NCBI RefSeq assembly: GCF_947502895.1
Contig: NZ_CANNBM010000001.1
Location: forward strand, 1,240,001-1,304,000
DNA: 64,000 nucleotides
Direction of reading: 5' to 3'
Source of the DNA: an uncultured Sulfitobacter sp.
GTDB lineage: Bacteria; Pseudomonadota; Alphaproteobacteria; Rhodobacterales; Rhodobacteraceae
The notes under the pieces are model-generated. The model was not told the DNA's origin and made no database searches. It saw only the letters and a program-made list of their open reading frames with translations. Position numbers and translations under genes: made by a program. This document shows, piece by piece, positions 43,230-52,406 of the stretch (its first letter is position 1; each line of letters opens with the position of its first letter).

Positions 43230-45872
43230 ATGAGCGCAGGCACAACCACACCAATGATGGCCCAATATCTGGAGATTAAATCCGGCTATCCGGATGCGCT
43301 GCTGTTCTACCGCATGGGCGATTTCTATGAGATGTTCTTTGACGATGCCGTAGCCGCCGCAGAAGCGCTGGACATCGCGCTGACCAAACGCGGCAAACAT
43401 GACGGTCAGGACATTCCCATGTGTGGAGTTCCGGTTCATGCAGCCGAAGGATATCTGTTGACCCTGATCCGCAAGGGATTTCGCGTGGCTGTGGGCGAAC
43501 AGATGGAAAGCCCCGCCGAGGCAAAGAAACGTGGCAATAAGTCCATCGTAAAACGCGACGTCGTGCGGCTGGTCACACCCGGCACCCTGACCGAGGAGTC
43601 TCTACTTGAAGCGCGGCGACACAATTATCTGGCTGCCTTTGCCGACGTACGCGACACCCACGCGTTGGCGTGGGTCGATATCTCGACCGGTGCGTTTCAT
43701 GTCATGACTGTACCGCTGGTCCGTCTAGGGCCGGAGTTAGCACGGCTCGCGCCATCAGAGTTGTTGGTTGCTGAAGGAAAAGAGTCTGTACACCGTTCGT
43801 TAGAGACTGAGTTCGGGCTGTCTCTAACCAATCTGGCCCGTGCAAGCTTTGACAGCACAGGCGGTGAAGCGAGGATGTGCAAATTATTCGGCGTTGCTTC
43901 GCTTGAGGCATTCGGGACGTTCAACCGCGCCGAAGTCTCAGCCATGGGCGCGCTGATCGAATATCTCGACCTGACACAAAAGGGTAACCTGCCCCTGTTG
44001 CGTAAACCAGTGCGTGAAACCGAAGCCCGTACCGTTCAGATTGATGCTGCAACACGGCGAAACCTCGAATTGACCCATGCACTAACCGGTGGGCGCGCAG
44101 GGTCGCTTTTGTCTGTGATGGACCGCACAATGACAGCAAGTGGTGCACGCCTGCTGGAACGGCGGATTTCTAGCCCATCACGCGTATTAGAGACTGTTCA
44201 CGATCGGCTCGATGCGATTGATTTCGCAGCACAGAACACACGTATCGCGCAGGATATCCGTGAACGTCTACGCGCTGTCCCCGATCTTGAGCGGGCGTTG
44301 TCACGCCTTTCCCTTGATCGCGGTGGCCCTCGTGATCTGGCCTCGATCCGTAATGGCCTGTCTGAGGCGGCACAGCTGAACGATATGCTGGGAGATCATG
44401 ATTTACCAACCCTGCTAAATACGTCGGTTGCTGCGCTGGCGGGACACGATGATCTGATTGCCTTGCTGGATGATGCACTAATAGCCGAACCACCACTGTT
44501 GTCGCGCGATGGCGGTTTCATTGCGCAAGGCTACCGCGAGGAATTGGACGAAGTGCGACAACTCCGCGACGAAGGGCGCAGTGTCGTTGCTGCAATGCAG
44601 GCACAGTTCGTCTCTGATACAGGCATTTCGTCTCTGAAAATCAAACACAACAATGTGCTGGGCTATTTCATCGAGACCACTGCAACCCACGCAGAAAAGA
44701 TGCTGTCGCCGCCGCTGTCCGAGACATTTATCCACCGTCAGACTACCGCCAATCAGGTAAGGTTCACAACTGTGGAGCTGTCCGAGCTTGAAACAAAGAT
44801 CCTGAATGCCGGCAATCATGCGGTAGAAATGGAGAAGCAGCTTTTTGCGTCTCTGCGTCAGGCGATATTGGACAATGCTGGCGAAATCGGAGCGACCTCG
44901 GCAGCTTTGGCCGAGATTGATCTGGCCACTGCCTTGGCCGATCTGGCCCAGTCCGAAAACTGGGTACGGCCCATTGTTGATACCTCTCGTGCCTTTGATA
45001 TTCAGGGCGGACGACATCCCGTCGTCGAACGGGCGCTGGCACAACAGTCGGGCGCGCCATTTGTCGCTAATGATTGTAATCTGAGTGCGGATACCGATGC
45101 CGCGATCTGGCTGCTCACTGGTCCGAATATGGCAGGCAAGTCGACTTACCTTCGGCAGAATGCGTTGATGGCGCTAATTGCGCAGATGGGCAGCTATGTT
45201 CCTGCGCAGCACGCGCATATCGGGATGGTAAGTCAGCTGTTCAGCCGAGTTGGCGCATCCGACGATCTGGCCCGTGGCCGATCAACCTTTATGGTTGAAA
45301 TGGTTGAGACAGCCGCGATCCTGAACCAAGCCGATGACCGCGCGCTGATTATTCTGGACGAAATCGGACGTGGTACAGCCACATATGACGGCCTGTCGAT
45401 TGCGTGGGCCACGCTGGAACATCTGCATGACGTGAACCGGTCTCGTGCGCTGTTCGCCACCCACTACCACGAAATGACTGCACTCGCTGCAAAACTGGAC
45501 GGGGTCGATAACGCCACTGTCACGGTAAAAGAATGGGAGGGCGACGTGATCTTTTTGCATGAGGTCAAGAAGGGCGCGGCGGACCGGTCTTATGGGGTGC
45601 AAGTTGCCCAACTCGCAGGGCTGCCTGCGGCCGTTATCGCCCGTGCCCGTATTGTGTTGGAGGCGTTGGAGAAGGGCGAACGCGAAGGTGGTGCAACACA
45701 GAAAACCCTGATCGATGATCTACCATTATTCTCAACCACACCAACACCACCACCGCCCGCCGTAAGAAATTCCGCCGTGGAAATGATGATGGGTGATATC
45801 TTGCCAGATGAGCTAACGCCGCGAGAGGCATTAGACCTCATCTATAAACTGAAAGAGGCGGCCAAAGAATGA
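43230..45872 (+). CDS. mutS: DNA mismatch repair protein MutS
   Basis: An 880-residue MutS. The mismatch-reading F32-Y33-E34 (GDFYEMFFD) is near the N-terminus, and the ATPase has GPNMAGKST at 631-639 and DEIGRGTATYDGLSIAWA. I chose the second of two close ATGs because GGGGGAA is eight bases before it and only two before the first. It is divergent from the glycosyltransferase and convergent with grpE. mutL is not in this window. Confidence 0.97.
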   Translation: MSAGTTTPMMAQYLEIKSGYPDALLFYRMGDFYEMFFDDAVAAAEALDIALTKRGKHDGQDIPMCGVPVHAAEGYLLTLIRKGFRVAVGEQMESPAEAKKRGNKSIVKRDVVRLVTPGTLTEESLLEARRHNYLAAFADVRDTHALAWVDISTGAFHVMTVPLVRLGPELARLAPSELLVAEGKESVHRSLETEFGLSLTNLARASFDSTGGEARMCKLFGVASLEAFGTFNRAEVSAMGALIEYLDLTQKGNLPLLRKPVRETEARTVQIDAATRRNLELTHALTGGRAGSLLSVMDRTMTASGARLLERRISSPSRVLETVHDRLDAIDFAAQNTRIAQDIRERLRAVPDLERALSRLSLDRGGPRDLASIRNGLSEAAQLNDMLGDHDLPTLLNTSVAALAGHDDLIALLDDALIAEPPLLSRDGGFIAQGYREELDEVRQLRDEGRSVVAAMQAQFVSDTGISSLKIKHNNVLGYFIETTATHAEKMLSPPLSETFIHRQTTANQVRFTTVELSELETKILNAGNHAVEMEKQLFASLRQAILDNAGEIGATSAALAEIDLATALADLAQSENWVRPIVDTSRAFDIQGGRHPVVERALAQQSGAPFVANDCNLSADTDAAIWLLTGPNMAGKSTYLRQNALMALIAQMGSYVPAQHAHIGMVSQLFSRVGASDDLARGRSTFMVEMVETAAILNQADDRALIILDEIGRGTATYDGLSIAWATLEHLHDVNRSRALFATHYHEMTALAAKLDGVDNATVTVKEWEGDVIFLHEVKKGAADRSYGVQVAQLAGLPAAVIARARIVLEALEKGEREGGATQKTLIDDLPLFSTTPTPPPPAVRNSAVEMMMGDILPDELTPREALDLIYKLKEAAKE

Positions 45873-45902
45873 CCGCCTCTCGTAACGAATGATTGCTTGC
45901 GC

Positions 45903-46457
45903 TCAACCAGGTGTAGATGACACGCCGACCTGCGCTGGTCGCAATAACCGGTCATGCAGCATAAACCCTTCAGCTGCGACCTGAATAATGTCACCCGCAC
46001 GGGTGTCTGGCACAGGTGCTTCAAACATCGCTTGATGCAACTTGGGATCAAAACGATCCCCTACTTGTGGCTCAATCGGCGTAATTCCATGCTTTTTGAA
46101 AACCGACAGCAGTTCGCGCATGGTAAGCTCAATACCTTCCAGAAGCGGACCAGAGATTGTCCGTTGCTCTTCGGTGGCTGCTTCCAACGCGCGTTTCATA
46201 TTGTCGTAAACCGACAACATGTCACGGGCAAGTTTTGAGCCGCCGTAGTTCTCGGCCTCGCGGCGGTCCTTTTCAGACCGTTTGCGGGCGTTCTCGGCAT
46301 CGGCCAGCGCACGCATAAAGCGGTCTTTGTACTGGTCCCGCTCCTGAATTACTTCTTCGAGGGCCAATTCGCCTTCATCAATCTCTTCCATCTCGCTTGC
46401 ATAGGCTTCCGCCTCTGCCGCTTCGGGATCATCCAAAAAATCGTTCGGGTCTGCCAT
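45903..46457 (-). CDS. grpE: Nucleotide exchange factor GrpE
   Basis: A 184-residue GrpE that releases ADP from DnaK. A long N-terminal coiled coil (about 25-75, with EEIDEGELALEEVIQERDQY at its start and RFMRALADAENARKR) leads to the beta domain (about 125-175, VGDRFDPKLHQAMFEAP). It is 9 bases downstream of hrcA and co-transcribed with it. dnaK and dnaJ are elsewhere. Confidence 0.96.
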   Translation of the reverse strand: MADPNDFLDDPEAAEAEAYASEMEEIDEGELALEEVIQERDQYKDRFMRALADAENARKRSEKDRREAENYGGSKLARDMLSVYDNMKRALEAATEEQRTISGPLLEGIELTMRELLSVFKKHGITPIEPQVGDRFDPKLHQAMFEAPVPDTRAGDIIQVAAEGFMLHDRLLRPAQVGVSSTPG

Positions 46458-46466
46458 TTTCCACCT

Positions 46467-47531
46467 CTAACTCCGGTCGGAAATCAGCTTTCCAACCAGT
46501 TGTGCCGTGTAGTTCACAATCGGCACGATACGTCCATAGTTCAGGCGCGTCGGGCCGATTACGCCCACTGCACCAATAATCTTACGATCAGAGTTCATAT
46601 ATGGGGAAACCACCAAAGAGGAACCCGAAAGTGAGAAAAGTTTGTTCTCTGAACCAATAAAAATGCGCACACCATCGCCATCTTCGGCCAATTCGAGGAA
46701 ATCGGCGATGTCACGCTTGCGCTCAAGGTCATCAAACAGGCTTCGGACCTTCTCCAAATCCTGCGCCTCACCGCTGTCAGTGAGAAGGTTTGCACGGCCG
46801 CGCACGATCAAACGCTCCGGATGCCCTTCCCCACTTTCCCAAATCACCAAACCGCTTTCCACCAGTTCAGCAGCCAAAGCGTCAATCTCTTGGCGGCGTC
46901 TACCCATCTCGGTTTTGATTGTGCGCGTTAGCTCGCTGAGCGTTTTACCCTCAACCAGAGAATTCAGAAAATTCGCGGCCTCGCGCATGGAGCTGGGGGT
47001 TTGCCCTGCGGGGGGCGCGAACAGGCGGTTTTCCACATGACCGTCCGAAAATACAAGTACGGCCAAAGCGCGATCATGTGACAGCGATACAAATTCGATA
47101 TGTTTGATCGGCGCCTCGTGTTTCGGGGCCAGAACCAGCGATGCACCATGCGTAACGCCCGACAATGCTGTGCCCAAACGGTCAAGCATGCCCGAGACAT
47201 CATCCGCGTTACGGCCCATCGTCGCATCAATCTGGGCGCGGTCGCCATCGTCGGGGTTACCGACCTCCAGCAGACCATCGACAAACATGCGAAGCCCCAG
47301 CTGGGTCGGAATACGACCTGCGCTTACGTGGGGGCTGTCCAGCAGACCGAGGTACTCAAGATCCTGCATCACATTACGAATGGTCGCGGCACTGACCTTC
47401 TCGCTGAAATCCCGTGTCAGCGTGCGAGATCCGACAGGATCACCGTTTGCCAGATACCCTTCGACCACACGGCGGAAAACCTCGCGTGAACGATCATTCA
47501 TTTCCTGCAGTATGCCTGATGTGTCTGTCAT
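46467..47531 (-). CDS. hrcA: Heat-inducible transcription repressor HrcA
   Basis: A 354-residue HrcA, the repressor that binds CIRCE elements. The N-terminal winged helix (about 10-80) includes NDRSREVFRRVVEGYL and VSAATIRNVMQDLEYLGLL. I saw no CIRCE in front of this gene, so it may control groESL elsewhere and itself be under RpoH. The start at 47531 lacks a ribosome site; ATG 47501 (MNDRSRE) is an alternative. Divergent from rph; grpE follows. Confidence 0.94.
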   Translation of the reverse strand: MTDTSGILQEMNDRSREVFRRVVEGYLANGDPVGSRTLTRDFSEKVSAATIRNVMQDLEYLGLLDSPHVSAGRIPTQLGLRMFVDGLLEVGNPDDGDRAQIDATMGRNADDVSGMLDRLGTALSGVTHGASLVLAPKHEAPIKHIEFVSLSHDRALAVLVFSDGHVENRLFAPPAGQTPSSMREAANFLNSLVEGKTLSELTRTIKTEMGRRRQEIDALAAELVESGLVIWESGEGHPERLIVRGRANLLTDSGEAQDLEKVRSLFDDLERKRDIADFLELAEDGDGVRIFIGSENKLFSLSGSSLVVSPYMNSDRKIIGAVGVIGPTRLNYGRIVPIVNYTAQLVGKLISDRS

Positions 47532-47538
47532 ACCGTCA

Positions 47539-47568
47539 CATTAAGGGCGCGGGGGTTGCATCTGCAAG
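47539..47568 (-). promoter_or_regulatory. Possible RpoH (heat-shock) promoter of hrcA-grpE
   Basis: On the minus strand CTTG, an 18-base spacer, then CCTTAAT resembles the alphaproteobacterial sigma-32 pattern (CTTG, 17-18 bases, CYTATNT) with mismatches in the -10 part. If real, transcription would start almost at the hrcA start codon, giving a very short leader or a later translation start. Confidence 0.3.
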
Positions 47569-47614
47569 GGAGGGACAGGTATCGAGAGAGGAAATCAACC
47601 AAAAGGAATATCCC

Positions 47615-48328
47615 ATGCGCCCATCTGGCCGGAAACTTGACGAAATGCGCCCTGTCTCGGTCGAGGTTGGCTTTACCAAGCACGCCGAAGGATCAGCATT
47701 GATCAAGATGGGCGATACCCATGTCTTGTGTACAGCCACCATAGAAGAGCGGGTGCCGCCATTTATCAAAGGCTCCGGCCTTGGCTGGGTCACAGCAGAA
47801 TACGGAATGCTGCCCCGCGCAACCAACACACGGATGCGCCGTGAGGCGGCATCGGGCAAGCAAGGCGGGCGCACTGTTGAAATTCAGCGCCTGATCGGGC
47901 GCAGTTTGCGCGCAGGGGTCGACCGCGTTGCCTTGGGTGAGCGTCAGATTACCATTGACTGTGATGTGCTTCAGGCAGATGGCGGCACGCGCTGCGCCTC
48001 GATCACAGGCGGATGGATCGCGCTGCGTTTGGCGGTGAACAAATTGATGAAAGCTGGCGATGTGATCTCGGACCCGCTGGTTGATCCGGTTGCCGCGATA
48101 AGCTGTGGTATCTATGCAGGCCAGCCCGTTCTGGACCTTGATTACCCAGAAGATTCCGAAGCAGGCGTGGATGGTAATTTTATCATGACCGAAAGCGGCC
48201 AGATGATTGAAACCCAGATGAGCGCAGAAGGCTCTACCTATTCGCGGGCCCAAATGAACAAACTGTTGGACCTTGCCGAAAAGGGCATCGCAGAGCTGAC
48301 AGCGATACAACGGGCCGCATGCGCATGA
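47615..48328 (+). CDS. rph: Ribonuclease PH
   Basis: A 237-residue phosphorolytic 3' exonuclease that trims tRNA precursors. It begins MRPSGRKLDEMRPV and shows GLGWVTAEYGMLPRATNTR, then the RLIGRSLRAGVD motif. AAGGA is seven bases before the ATG. The stop overlaps the rdgB start as ATGA. Length equals the family norm. Confidence 0.96.
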   Translation: MRPSGRKLDEMRPVSVEVGFTKHAEGSALIKMGDTHVLCTATIEERVPPFIKGSGLGWVTAEYGMLPRATNTRMRREAASGKQGGRTVEIQRLIGRSLRAGVDRVALGERQITIDCDVLQADGGTRCASITGGWIALRLAVNKLMKAGDVISDPLVDPVAAISCGIYAGQPVLDLDYPEDSEAGVDGNFIMTESGQMIETQMSAEGSTYSRAQMNKLLDLAEKGIAELTAIQRAACA

Positions 48329-48939
48329 GCAGAAAGTTCGAGGGAGATCGCATTCTGATTGCTACGCACAACGCGGGCAAGCTCGAAGAAATGCAGGAGC
48401 TTTTTTCCCCTCTTGGCATCACGGTTGTGGGTGCCGCCGATATGGGACTGGAAGAACCAGAAGAGACCGAGAACACGTTTATCGGAAACGCGCGGATCAA
48501 GGCCCGTGCTGCGGTGAAGGCGACAGGCCTTCCCGCCCTTGCCGATGACAGCGGCATTCAAGTCGCCGCACTCGATAATGCGCCAGGTGTTTACACTGCG
48601 GACTGGGCCGAAACGCCAAACGGACGTGATTTCGTTATGGCGATGAAGAAAACGCACGACCTGCTGGAGAAAGCAAATGCTCCCCATCCCCGTGCCGCGC
48701 GGTTCTGTGCAACACTAGTTCTTGCATGGCCTGATGGACATGATGAAGTGGTTGAAGGGTACGTAGACGGCACATATGTCTGGCCGATGCGCGGCTCGAT
48801 CGGACATGGCTATGATCCTATCTTCCAGCCGTTAGGCGAAACCCGCACGTTTGCAGAGATGAGCCACGATGAAAAGAACGCCATCAGTCACCGCGCAGAC
48901 GCGTTCAAAAAACTGCTCGCACAGTGCTTTGACAGATAA
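48325..48939 (+). CDS. rdgB: XTP/dITP diphosphatase
   Basis: A 204-residue Ham1/RdgB house-cleaning enzyme that hydrolyses ITP, dITP and XTP. N-terminal ILIATHNAGKLEEM and LADDSGIQV are diagnostic. I start at the ATG that overlaps the rph stop; another ATG two codons earlier (48319) is possible. It precedes hemW with an overlap. rph-rdgB-hemW is a common order in alphaproteobacteria. Confidence 0.95.
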   Translation: MSRKFEGDRILIATHNAGKLEEMQELFSPLGITVVGAADMGLEEPEETENTFIGNARIKARAAVKATGLPALADDSGIQVAALDNAPGVYTADWAETPNGRDFVMAMKKTHDLLEKANAPHPRAARFCATLVLAWPDGHDEVVEGYVDGTYVWPMRGSIGHGYDPIFQPLGETRTFAEMSHDEKNAISHRADAFKKLLAQCFDR

Positions 48940-50098
48940 CCCGAACGAGGATTGGCGTCGGGGTGGTTTCGGCATCTATATCCATTGGCCCTATTGTGAG
49001 GCCAAGTGCCCCTATTGTGATTTCAACAGTCATGTCTCTCGCAACATTGACCAATCCGCTTGGAAAACAGCCTATCTGGCCGAACTGCACCGCTATGCTC
49101 AGGAAACTGCTGGCCGCACAGTGACATCCGTCTTTTTCGGAGGCGGCACCCCCAGCTTGATGGACCCTGAAACGGTCGCCGCGGTAATCTCTGAAATCAA
49201 GAAATTGTGGCCCACTGCCAATGATCTGGAAATTACGTTGGAAGCGAACCCAGGCTCGGTAGAAGCGGGACGGTTCGTGGCCTACCGTGATGGCGGGGTA
49301 TCGCGAATTTCTATGGGTATTCAGGCCCTGAACGATCCCGACCTAAAAAGGCTTGGCCGCATCCACACAGTAGATGAAGCCCTATCCGCTTTCGATATAG
49401 CGCGCAGTACATTCGAGCGGGTGAGCTTTGATCTTATGTACGCGCGACAGAACCAGACACTTAAGGAATGGGAAGCAGAGCTGAAGCAGGCCCTAACCCT
49501 TTCGATAGATCATCTTTCGCTCTACCAATTAACGATCGAGGACGGCACCGCATTTGGCGATCGGTATGCAATGGGCAAATTACGCGGTCTTCCCGATGAC
49601 GATCTTGGGGCGGATATGTTCGACCTGACTCAAGACATATGCGGTGCAAATGGCATGCCCGCCTATGAGGTATCAAACCACGCATCGGACAGCGCTCAGT
49701 CGCGGCACAATCTGATTTACTGGCGCTATGGAGACTACCTAGGCATCGGCCCCGGCGCGCACGGGCGACTGACGCGTAACGGGCAACGTCACGCCACAAT
49801 ATGCTATAGCAATCCCAAACGCTGGCTCGATGCCGCAGCGCTTGGCAATCCAGAACAGAGCCGCGAAGTTCTTGCGTCCTGCGATGAAGCGACCGAATTT
49901 CTGCTGATGGGATTGAGGTTACGCGAAGGTATTGATGTCGCGCGCTACCAAGACCTCGCCCAAGAACCACTTGATCCACGCACGCTCGAGCATCTGAATG
50001 AAATTGGAATGATCAGACAGACAAATGGTCGTTTAATCGTTACAAATCAGGGGTTTAAGGTGCTTAACTCAGTCACATCAGCCCTGCTGACATCTTAA
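48929..50098 (+). CDS. hemW: Radical SAM heme chaperone HemW
   Basis: A 389-residue radical SAM protein. The cluster motif in YIHWPYCEAKCPYCDFNSH is CX3CX2C followed by Phe where true coproporphyrinogen dehydrogenase HemN has Cys; this marks HemW, a heme-trafficking chaperone. The frame begins with TTG at 48929, 11 bases inside rdgB, giving MTDNPNEDWRRGGFG; an ATG at 48869 (20 residues longer) is the alternative. The stop shares TTAA with the convergent parB. Confidence 0.92.
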   Translation: MTDNPNEDWRRGGFGIYIHWPYCEAKCPYCDFNSHVSRNIDQSAWKTAYLAELHRYAQETAGRTVTSVFFGGGTPSLMDPETVAAVISEIKKLWPTANDLEITLEANPGSVEAGRFVAYRDGGVSRISMGIQALNDPDLKRLGRIHTVDEALSAFDIARSTFERVSFDLMYARQNQTLKEWEAELKQALTLSIDHLSLYQLTIEDGTAFGDRYAMGKLRGLPDDDLGADMFDLTQDICGANGMPAYEVSNHASDSAQSRHNLIYWRYGDYLGIGPGAHGRLTRNGQRHATICYSNPKRWLDAAALGNPEQSREVLASCDEATEFLLMGLRLREGIDVARYQDLAQEPLDPRTLEHLNEIGMIRQTNGRLIVTNQGFKVLNSVTSALLTS

Positions 50099-50988
50099 CT
50101 GTTACTCAACAATCTGCAGAGTTCATCCAGCTGATCAAGGTTTTTGTATTGAACGGTCAACTGGCCGCTTTCTTGGCCAGACTTGTGCGAAAGTGACACT
50201 TTCATCCCCAGATTGGCCGACAGATCACCTTCTAGTGCTTTTGTGTCTGCATCTTTTTCATCGCCTTTAGACTGGGTACCGCTTTTGCCAGTTGTATCAC
50301 CCGCTTGCTCCCGTTTCACCAAGCTCTCGGTTGCACGAACTGACAAACCCCCTTTGATGACCTGCTGCGCTAGTTTCAATGGGTCCTGCGCAGGAATCAA
50401 AGCGCGCGCGTGACCTGCGCTGAGGCGACCATCACGCAACAAGTCCAGTATCGGCGCTGGCAGGTTTAGCAACCGCAACAAATTGGCGATGTGGCTACGG
50501 CTTTTGCCCAAAGCTTCTGCCATCTTTTCCTGAGTGTGACCGAATTTATCCATCAGCTGCTTATAGCCGGCAGCCTCTTCAGCGGCATTCAGATCAGCAC
50601 GTTGAATGTTTTCGATGATCGCGACCTCAAGAACCTCAATATCGCTAAACTCCCGCACGATCACAGGCAGCTCATGCAGCTGAGCCATCTGTGCAGCGCG
50701 CCAACGCCGCTCGCCCGCTACAATCTCGAATTTCCCTCCATCGCGCGCCCGCACAATCAATGGCTGCAAGACGCCTTTTTCCTTGATCGAAGCAGCAAGA
50801 TCATCGAGGTCATCTTTGACAAATTGCTTGCGAGGCTGATCCGGGTTTGGAGTTATCTTCTCTATCGCAACCATCTGATCCGCAGCAGATGGTCCTTTGG
50901 CCGCGACAGTCTCTGTCTCGCTCACATCTGCCATAAGGGCAGACAGCCCACGGCCGAGGCCCCGCTTGCGCTCTTGATTATTCGACAT
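50095..50988 (-). CDS. parB: Chromosome partitioning protein ParB
   Basis: A 297-residue ParB. The N-terminal RKRGLGRGLSALM is typical; the CTP-binding part contains KGVLQPLIVRA and GERRWRAAQ; a helix-turn-helix follows (TQEKMAEALGKSRSHIANLL). The C-terminal dimer domain ends LDELCRLLSN. It binds parS and spreads as a sliding clamp. Two perfect parS sites are 1.4 and 3.3 kb upstream. I chose the ATG preceded by AGAGG (MSNNQERK). The start lies 11 bases inside parA. Confidence 0.96.
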   Translation of the reverse strand: MSNNQERKRGLGRGLSALMADVSETETVAAKGPSAADQMVAIEKITPNPDQPRKQFVKDDLDDLAASIKEKGVLQPLIVRARDGGKFEIVAGERRWRAAQMAQLHELPVIVREFSDIEVLEVAIIENIQRADLNAAEEAAGYKQLMDKFGHTQEKMAEALGKSRSHIANLLRLLNLPAPILDLLRDGRLSAGHARALIPAQDPLKLAQQVIKGGLSVRATESLVKREQAGDTTGKSGTQSKGDEKDADTKALEGDLSANLGMKVSLSHKSGQESGQLTVQYKNLDQLDELCRLLSNS

Positions 50989-51805
50989 GCTGCACCTCTT
51001 TGGCTGCGGTTTCATTGTTTGATATTAGTTCAATCGCCAGTTCACGGTAGGCTTTTGCACCTTTGGACAAGGTATCATAGGCCAACACTGGCATTGCAAA
51101 GCTGGGAGCCTCACTTACCCTGACATTACGTGGGATCATCGTTCTGAATACAAGATCACCAAGATTATCCCGTGCATCCTGTTCAACCTGCTGCGAGAGA
51201 TTATTCCGGCGGTCGTACATCGTCAGAACAACACCTTCGATCCTCAAGTCCTTGTTGCCCGATTGCCGGACTTCACGAATGGTCAGCATGAGCTGAGACA
51301 ACCCTTCGAGCGCAAAGAACTCACTCTGCAATGGAACAAGGACCGAGTGTGCGCCAATCATAGCATTCACTGTCAATAGGTTCAGCGAGGGTGGGCAATC
51401 AATTAGGATATAGTCAAAACCGAACGTGTCCATCTGCGTCTGGCGCAACGCATCATGCAAAAGAAAGCTGCGTTTTTCATTGGATAAAAGCTCAAGATCG
51501 GCTGAACTTAGATCAACCGTTGCAGGGACAATAAAGAGGTTCTCAGTTTTGGTGGGCAAGATCACGTCATTAAGATCAACATCCTCCAGCAACAGCTCGT
51601 AGGTTGTAAATTCTCTATCATCAAGTTCGATACCAAGACCGGTAGATGCATTCCCCTGCGGATCAAGATCGATAACCAGAACCCGCTTTCCCTTTTCAGC
51701 CAAGGCGGCCGCAAGGTTAATTGTTGTGGTCGTTTTCCCAACACCGCCCTTTTGGTTTGCCACCGCAATGATTTTAGGACCAGGAGGCCGGGAAAGATCA
51801 GACAC
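50978..51805 (-). CDS. parA: Chromosome partitioning ATPase ParA
   Basis: A 275-residue ParA/Soj with deviant Walker A KGGVGKTT (19-26), DLDPQGNAST, and the DCPPSL block. It forms the ATP-dependent gradient that moves ParB-parS. It overlaps rsmG by 8 bases upstream and parB by 11 downstream, so mnmG-rsmG-parA-parB is tightly coupled. Confidence 0.97.
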   Translation of the reverse strand: MSDLSRPPGPKIIAVANQKGGVGKTTTTINLAAALAEKGKRVLVIDLDPQGNASTGLGIELDDREFTTYELLLEDVDLNDVILPTKTENLFIVPATVDLSSADLELLSNEKRSFLLHDALRQTQMDTFGFDYILIDCPPSLNLLTVNAMIGAHSVLVPLQSEFFALEGLSQLMLTIREVRQSGNKDLRIEGVVLTMYDRRNNLSQQVEQDARDNLGDLVFRTMIPRNVRVSEAPSFAMPVLAYDTLSKGAKAYRELAIELISNNETAAKEVQHVE

Positions 51806-52406
51806 GCGAGAGCTCCTTTATTTTGAGGATAGTGGCGTCGGGATTTGTTGTACTTTTAATCAAATCGATCTCGTAAGACCAATTCTTCTGTGCTGCCTCG
51901 TGTTCTTTTCTCCAGTTCGCTCCCTTTGGAAACAGGGCTGTACCTACAGGTGCCAAATGCCGTTCTGCGTGAACCAACAAGCCGTCCAGATCGTCAAACG
52001 CCCTCGCGCTTAGAACTTCAGCGCCCATCGGTTCAATACTTTCCACTCGCTGGGCCAGTACTTTCACATTCAAGGATAGTTCACGCGCAACTGTTCTAAG
52101 AAACGCGCATTTTCTTTGGTCGCTATCAATCAGCGTAAATTCACGCTTGGGTGTATCGGCCTTAGCTAGAATTGCAGCGACGATGCCTGGGAACCCCCCG
52201 CCACTACCAATATCCAACCAACGGCCAACTCTTGGAGCTGACGAATATACCTGAATCGAATCGATTATGTGACGATCCCATATCTGGGCGACATCACCGC
52301 TAGACACCAAATTTATCTTCTTCGTCCACTTTTTGACAAGCGCCTCAAATGCTTTCAGATCATCCATTGTTTCACGTGAAACATTCGACAGGAAAACACT
52401 ATCCAC
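51798..52406 (-). CDS. rsmG: 16S rRNA m7G methyltransferase RsmG
   Basis: A 202-residue methyltransferase acting on G527 of 16S rRNA. The SAM loop is WLDIGSGGGFPGI and the RKCAFLRTV block follows. The start is GTG 52406, overlapping the mnmG stop by one base (TAGTG). Residues 9-13 (VSRET) are encoded by a perfect parS site, so the N-terminus carries a DNA-level constraint. An ATG (MDDLK) just after would be an alternative start. Confidence 0.94.
   Translation of the reverse strand: MDSVFLSNVSRETMDDLKAFEALVKKWTKKINLVSSGDVAQIWDRHIIDSIQVYSSAPRVGRWLDIGSGGGFPGIVAAILAKADTPKREFTLIDSDQRKCAFLRTVARELSLNVKVLAQRVESIEPMGAEVLSARAFDDLDGLLVHAERHLAPVGTALFPKGANWRKEHEAAQKNWSYEIDLIKSTTNPDATILKIKELSRV
52368..52383. 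other. parS site 1 (inside rsmG)
   Basis: TGTTTCACGTGAAACA, the exact 16-bp palindromic consensus for ParB binding in most bacteria. It falls near the 5' end of rsmG, about 1.4 kb from parB and about 5 kb from the proposed oriC. A 16-base perfect match by chance in this window is negligible. Confidence 0.95.

Noticed and set aside
43165..43439. N-terminal extension of the GT61 frame into the mutS coding region
   Set aside because: The extra 90 or so residues are antisense to the conserved start of mutS and look non-coding (Cys/His-rich).
45854..45880. Inverted repeat AGAGGCGG / CCGCCTCT around the mutS stop codon
   Set aside because: It has an 11-base loop containing the stop codon and no T-run on either strand, so I did not call a terminator.
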